From: Lewinellaceae bacterium
Lineage (GTDB): Bacteria; Bacteroidota; Bacteroidia; Chitinophagales; Saprospiraceae
Direction: 5' to 3'
DNA: 64,000 nt
NCBI GenBank assembly: GCA_020636405.1
Contig: JACJXW010000009.1
Coordinates: 1 to 64,000 of the forward strand
Within the stretch, counting starts at the first letter, position 1, and the number at the start of each line of letters is the position of its first letter. A program made the translations under genes and the position numbers. The notes below the pieces were generated by a model that did not search any database, had not been told where the DNA came from, and saw only the letters and a list, made by a program, of their open reading frames with translations. Shown here one piece after another: positions 62,320 through 64,000 of this stretch.

Positions 62320-63636
62320 CTATACCCTTAAAAAGTCAATACACAGGGCGGCAGACCAGGAAAAAGTGAAAGTGCCGCAGGCAACTTCTTCCACCTCACT
62401 TTTTCTGGGGTCGAAGTACTCATAAATGCCATGCTTTTCCAGAAGTTCCAAACTGTGTCGCCTGACCCGCGCGGCAATGTCCTCCATATCGTAGCGCATC
62501 AGGCCGTGGTAGAGCAGCCAGTTCATGTTGATCCATACCGGGCCGCGCCAGTATTTTTTGAAGTCTACATCCTCGGCCAGCAGGCTGTAGGTGGGGCAGA
62601 GGTAGATGTCGTCGCGTTTACCGCCGAACATTTCGCTTTCCAGCGTCAGCAGCATTTTTTCCGCCTGTTCCTGGGTGGGTACGTCCCCGCACATAGGCAT
62701 CAGGCCGGAGGAAGTATAGACGGGGATGAGTTCTTCGTTGCGCAGGTCATAGGCGTTGTATATGCCGCGTTCCTCGTCCCACAACTTTTCGTTCATGCTG
62801 TACTTCGTCAGTTCGTCCCACTGCACGGCCTCGCTGACGTCTTCTCCCAGCAAGGCGCCGATCTGAATGAGGCACTCGTTCGACCAGGCCAGCACGCCGT
62901 TAAAGAGGGGGTCCTGGATGAGGAAGGGGCACTGCTCGTAGATGGCCTGGTCATCGTAGTTGTTGCGGCGGAAGAGGTCAACCAGATAGACATAGCGGTC
63001 GTAATCTTCCTGAGTAGGGCGGTGCCTGGCCGCTTTGGGGTTTTGCAGGTCCTTGCGTTCGTAAGGCGGGATCTCCAGTCGGGAGATATCCATACGCCTC
63101 AGGGCGCTGTCCCAGATGGGGGAGTTGTCAGTGCCTCCTTCCCAGGGATGGCGGATATACACCAGCCCTTCCTCGTGGGGGTCGCGGTACTGGTAGAGAT
63201 ACCGGTGCAGGCTTACCACCTTGGGATACATTTCCCGGAGAAAGGCCTTGGCACGTTGTTTATCTTCGGCAATCTCGTAAATGCGCCACAGTACGAAACC
63301 ATGGACCGGCGGCATGGTGATGCCGGACGTCCGGGACGATTTTGGCGCGTTTGGAGAGCGATCGGCCAGCCAGAAATCGGGGCCGGGGAAGTAGCGGGCA
63401 TTGGGGTCTTCGCCGAATACGATCTGGGGCAGGAGCCCGGTGGCCCATTGGGCGCTGAAGAGGTGGCGCAGGTCGGCCTCGGCTCGGTCCATATTGTAGT
63501 GGGCGTTGCCGATTGCGATGAAGCCGGCGTCCCAATTCCATTGGTGGGGATAGAGGCTGGGGGCGGGCTTGGTGAATTGGCCGTTCCAGTTTTTTTCGAG
63601 GACGTCTTGTGCGTTTTTTAATAGTGTCTCATACAT
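62320..63636 (-). CDS. GH63/MGH-like (alpha/alpha)6-barrel glucosidase
   Basis: 438-residue cytoplasmic glycoside hydrolase without a signal peptide. WNWDAGFIAIG, RHPWEGGTDNSPIWD, a Trp-rich YWRGPVWINMNWLLYHGL and FTFSWSAALCIDFL mark the GH63 C-terminal/mannosylglycerate-hydrolase and trehalase-like clan. The Asp of GTDNSPIWD and the Glu of HPWEGG are candidate catalytic residues. Substrates in the clan include alpha-glucosides, glucosylglycerate and mannosylglycerate; the choice is open. A TATTTTTG/TAACTTTA promoter pair lies 65-80 bases upstream on the same strand. Confidence 0.85.
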   Translation of the reverse strand: MYETLLKNAQDVLEKNWNGQFTKPAPSLYPHQWNWDAGFIAIGNAHYNMDRAEADLRHLFSAQWATGLLPQIVFGEDPNARYFPGPDFWLADRSPNAPKSSRTSGITMPPVHGFVLWRIYEIAEDKQRAKAFLREMYPKVVSLHRYLYQYRDPHEEGLVYIRHPWEGGTDNSPIWDSALRRMDISRLEIPPYERKDLQNPKAARHRPTQEDYDRYVYLVDLFRRNNYDDQAIYEQCPFLIQDPLFNGVLAWSNECLIQIGALLGEDVSEAVQWDELTKYSMNEKLWDEERGIYNAYDLRNEELIPVYTSSGLMPMCGDVPTQEQAEKMLLTLESEMFGGKRDDIYLCPTYSLLAEDVDFKKYWRGPVWINMNWLLYHGLMRYDMEDIAARVRRHSLELLEKHGIYEYFDPRKSEVEEVACGTFTFSWSAALCIDFLRV

Positions 63637-63700
63637 GGGTTAGAATGTTGTGATTAGCTTGATGACGAATTCCTGTTCTGGCTGTTGATTTTTATCATCC

Positions 63701-63716
63701 TAAAGTTACAAAAATA
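63701..63716 (-). promoter_or_regulatory. Probable promoter elements of the GH63-like gene
   Basis: On the minus strand this reads TATTTTTG directly followed by TAACTTTA; the first is a full TAnnTTTG match. The arrangement echoes the TATTTTG-TACCTTTG sequence before glgB. Confidence 0.4.
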
Positions 63717-63810
63717 CCATTCTATTTGCTGCCTGAATCCGCCCTTACCAAATTTGCCGGCCGGTGATGAGGCCGGCAGAACCTTTTCGTTCACAACGCA
63801 ATTTGAAGAG

Positions 63811-64000
63811 ATGAATACCAGGAGCCTGTTGTGCGCCCTTTTTTCACTGTTCTTGTCCACTTGTGCCTTTACCCAGAAAGAGCGGCGGTTCACCCACCAG
63901 GACCTGGGCTGGTTTCGCCTGTACCATCACACCAACTTCGGAACCCAATGGCTGTGGCGCTGCGAGGTGGAGGAGCGTTCGTTTATTTTTCCTCAGGCGC
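63811..64000 (+). CDS. DUF2490-family protein, 5' part (runs off the window)
   Basis: The first 63 codons of a gene cut by the window edge. A signal peptide (LLCALFSLFLSTCAF) is followed by QDLGWFRLYHHTNFGTQWLWRCEVEERSFIFPQ, the start of the DUF2490 family, predicted outer-membrane barrel proteins of Bacteroidota. Function unknown. Confidence 0.65.
   Translation, partial: MNTRSLLCALFSLFLSTCAFTQKERRFTHQDLGWFRLYHHTNFGTQWLWRCEVEERSFIFPQA

Overview
The window looks like a chromosomal segment of a Bacteroidota bacterium, most likely from the Saprospiria/Lewinella-like branch. The evidence is type IX secretion C-terminal sorting tails on several large secreted proteins, many short lipoprotein signal peptides, promoters of the form TTG-N19-21-TAnnTTTG instead of the E. 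coli type, propeller-type LytS kinases with LytTR regulators, and moderately GC-rich coding DNA separated by AT-rich gaps. The genus assignment is inference. I saw no rRNA, tRNA, CRISPR array or prophage.

Layout. 1-8.3 kb: glycogen branching enzyme with a histone-H1-like tail, a cytochrome c lipoprotein, three acetyltransferases (one fused to a HAD phosphatase), an NHL propeller protein and a membrane AraC regulator. 8.4-16.8 kb: a large sortilin/BNR propeller protein, an HpcH aldolase, a tiny secreted FnIII-like protein, phenylacetate-CoA ligase with a VOC protein, two CBM48 glycogen-binding proteins and a CAT-type acetyltransferase. 17.4-24 kb: a C1B peptidase, an EI24-like membrane protein, a VWA lipoprotein and a small copper-type operon (Cys-rich membrane protein, MbnP, MbnH di-haem enzyme). 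24.3-33 kb: ECF sigma factor, UvrA, a second VWA lipoprotein, FabG, DinB, a winged-helix regulator and a papain-like peptidase with a DUF4384 tail. 33.0-34.3 kb: five tandem copies of a 258-bp noncoding unit. 34.4-43.8 kb: beta-barrel protein, universal stress protein, propeller protein, an OmpR two-component system, GlgE, an acetyltransferase with a lipoprotein, and a homocysteine methyltransferase. 43.8-50.4 kb: GH13 glucosidase, a hybrid kinase/receiver/nucleotide-cyclase and RhlE helicase. 50.4-56.1 kb: a RAYT transposase with eight two-hairpin REP units lying at nearly every gene boundary, including inside the ends of neighbouring genes. 56.1-64 kb: a broken tail-fibre/sorting-tail gene, a 1058-residue DUF11 surface protein, a GH63-like glucosidase and the start of a DUF2490 gene.

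Two themes link the genes. One is alpha-glucan metabolism, spread over the window: GlgB, GlgE, a GH13 alpha-glucosidase, a GH63-like enzyme and two free-standing CBM48 proteins. The GlgB tail and the linker of one CBM48 protein share a Lys/Ala/Pro-rich, DNA-binding-like composition. The other is the RAYT/REP locus at 50.4-56.1 kb. It separates a LytS-type kinase from its probable LytTR partner, supplies stop codons (and possibly a start codon) to flanking genes, and abuts a gene that has lost its 5' end.
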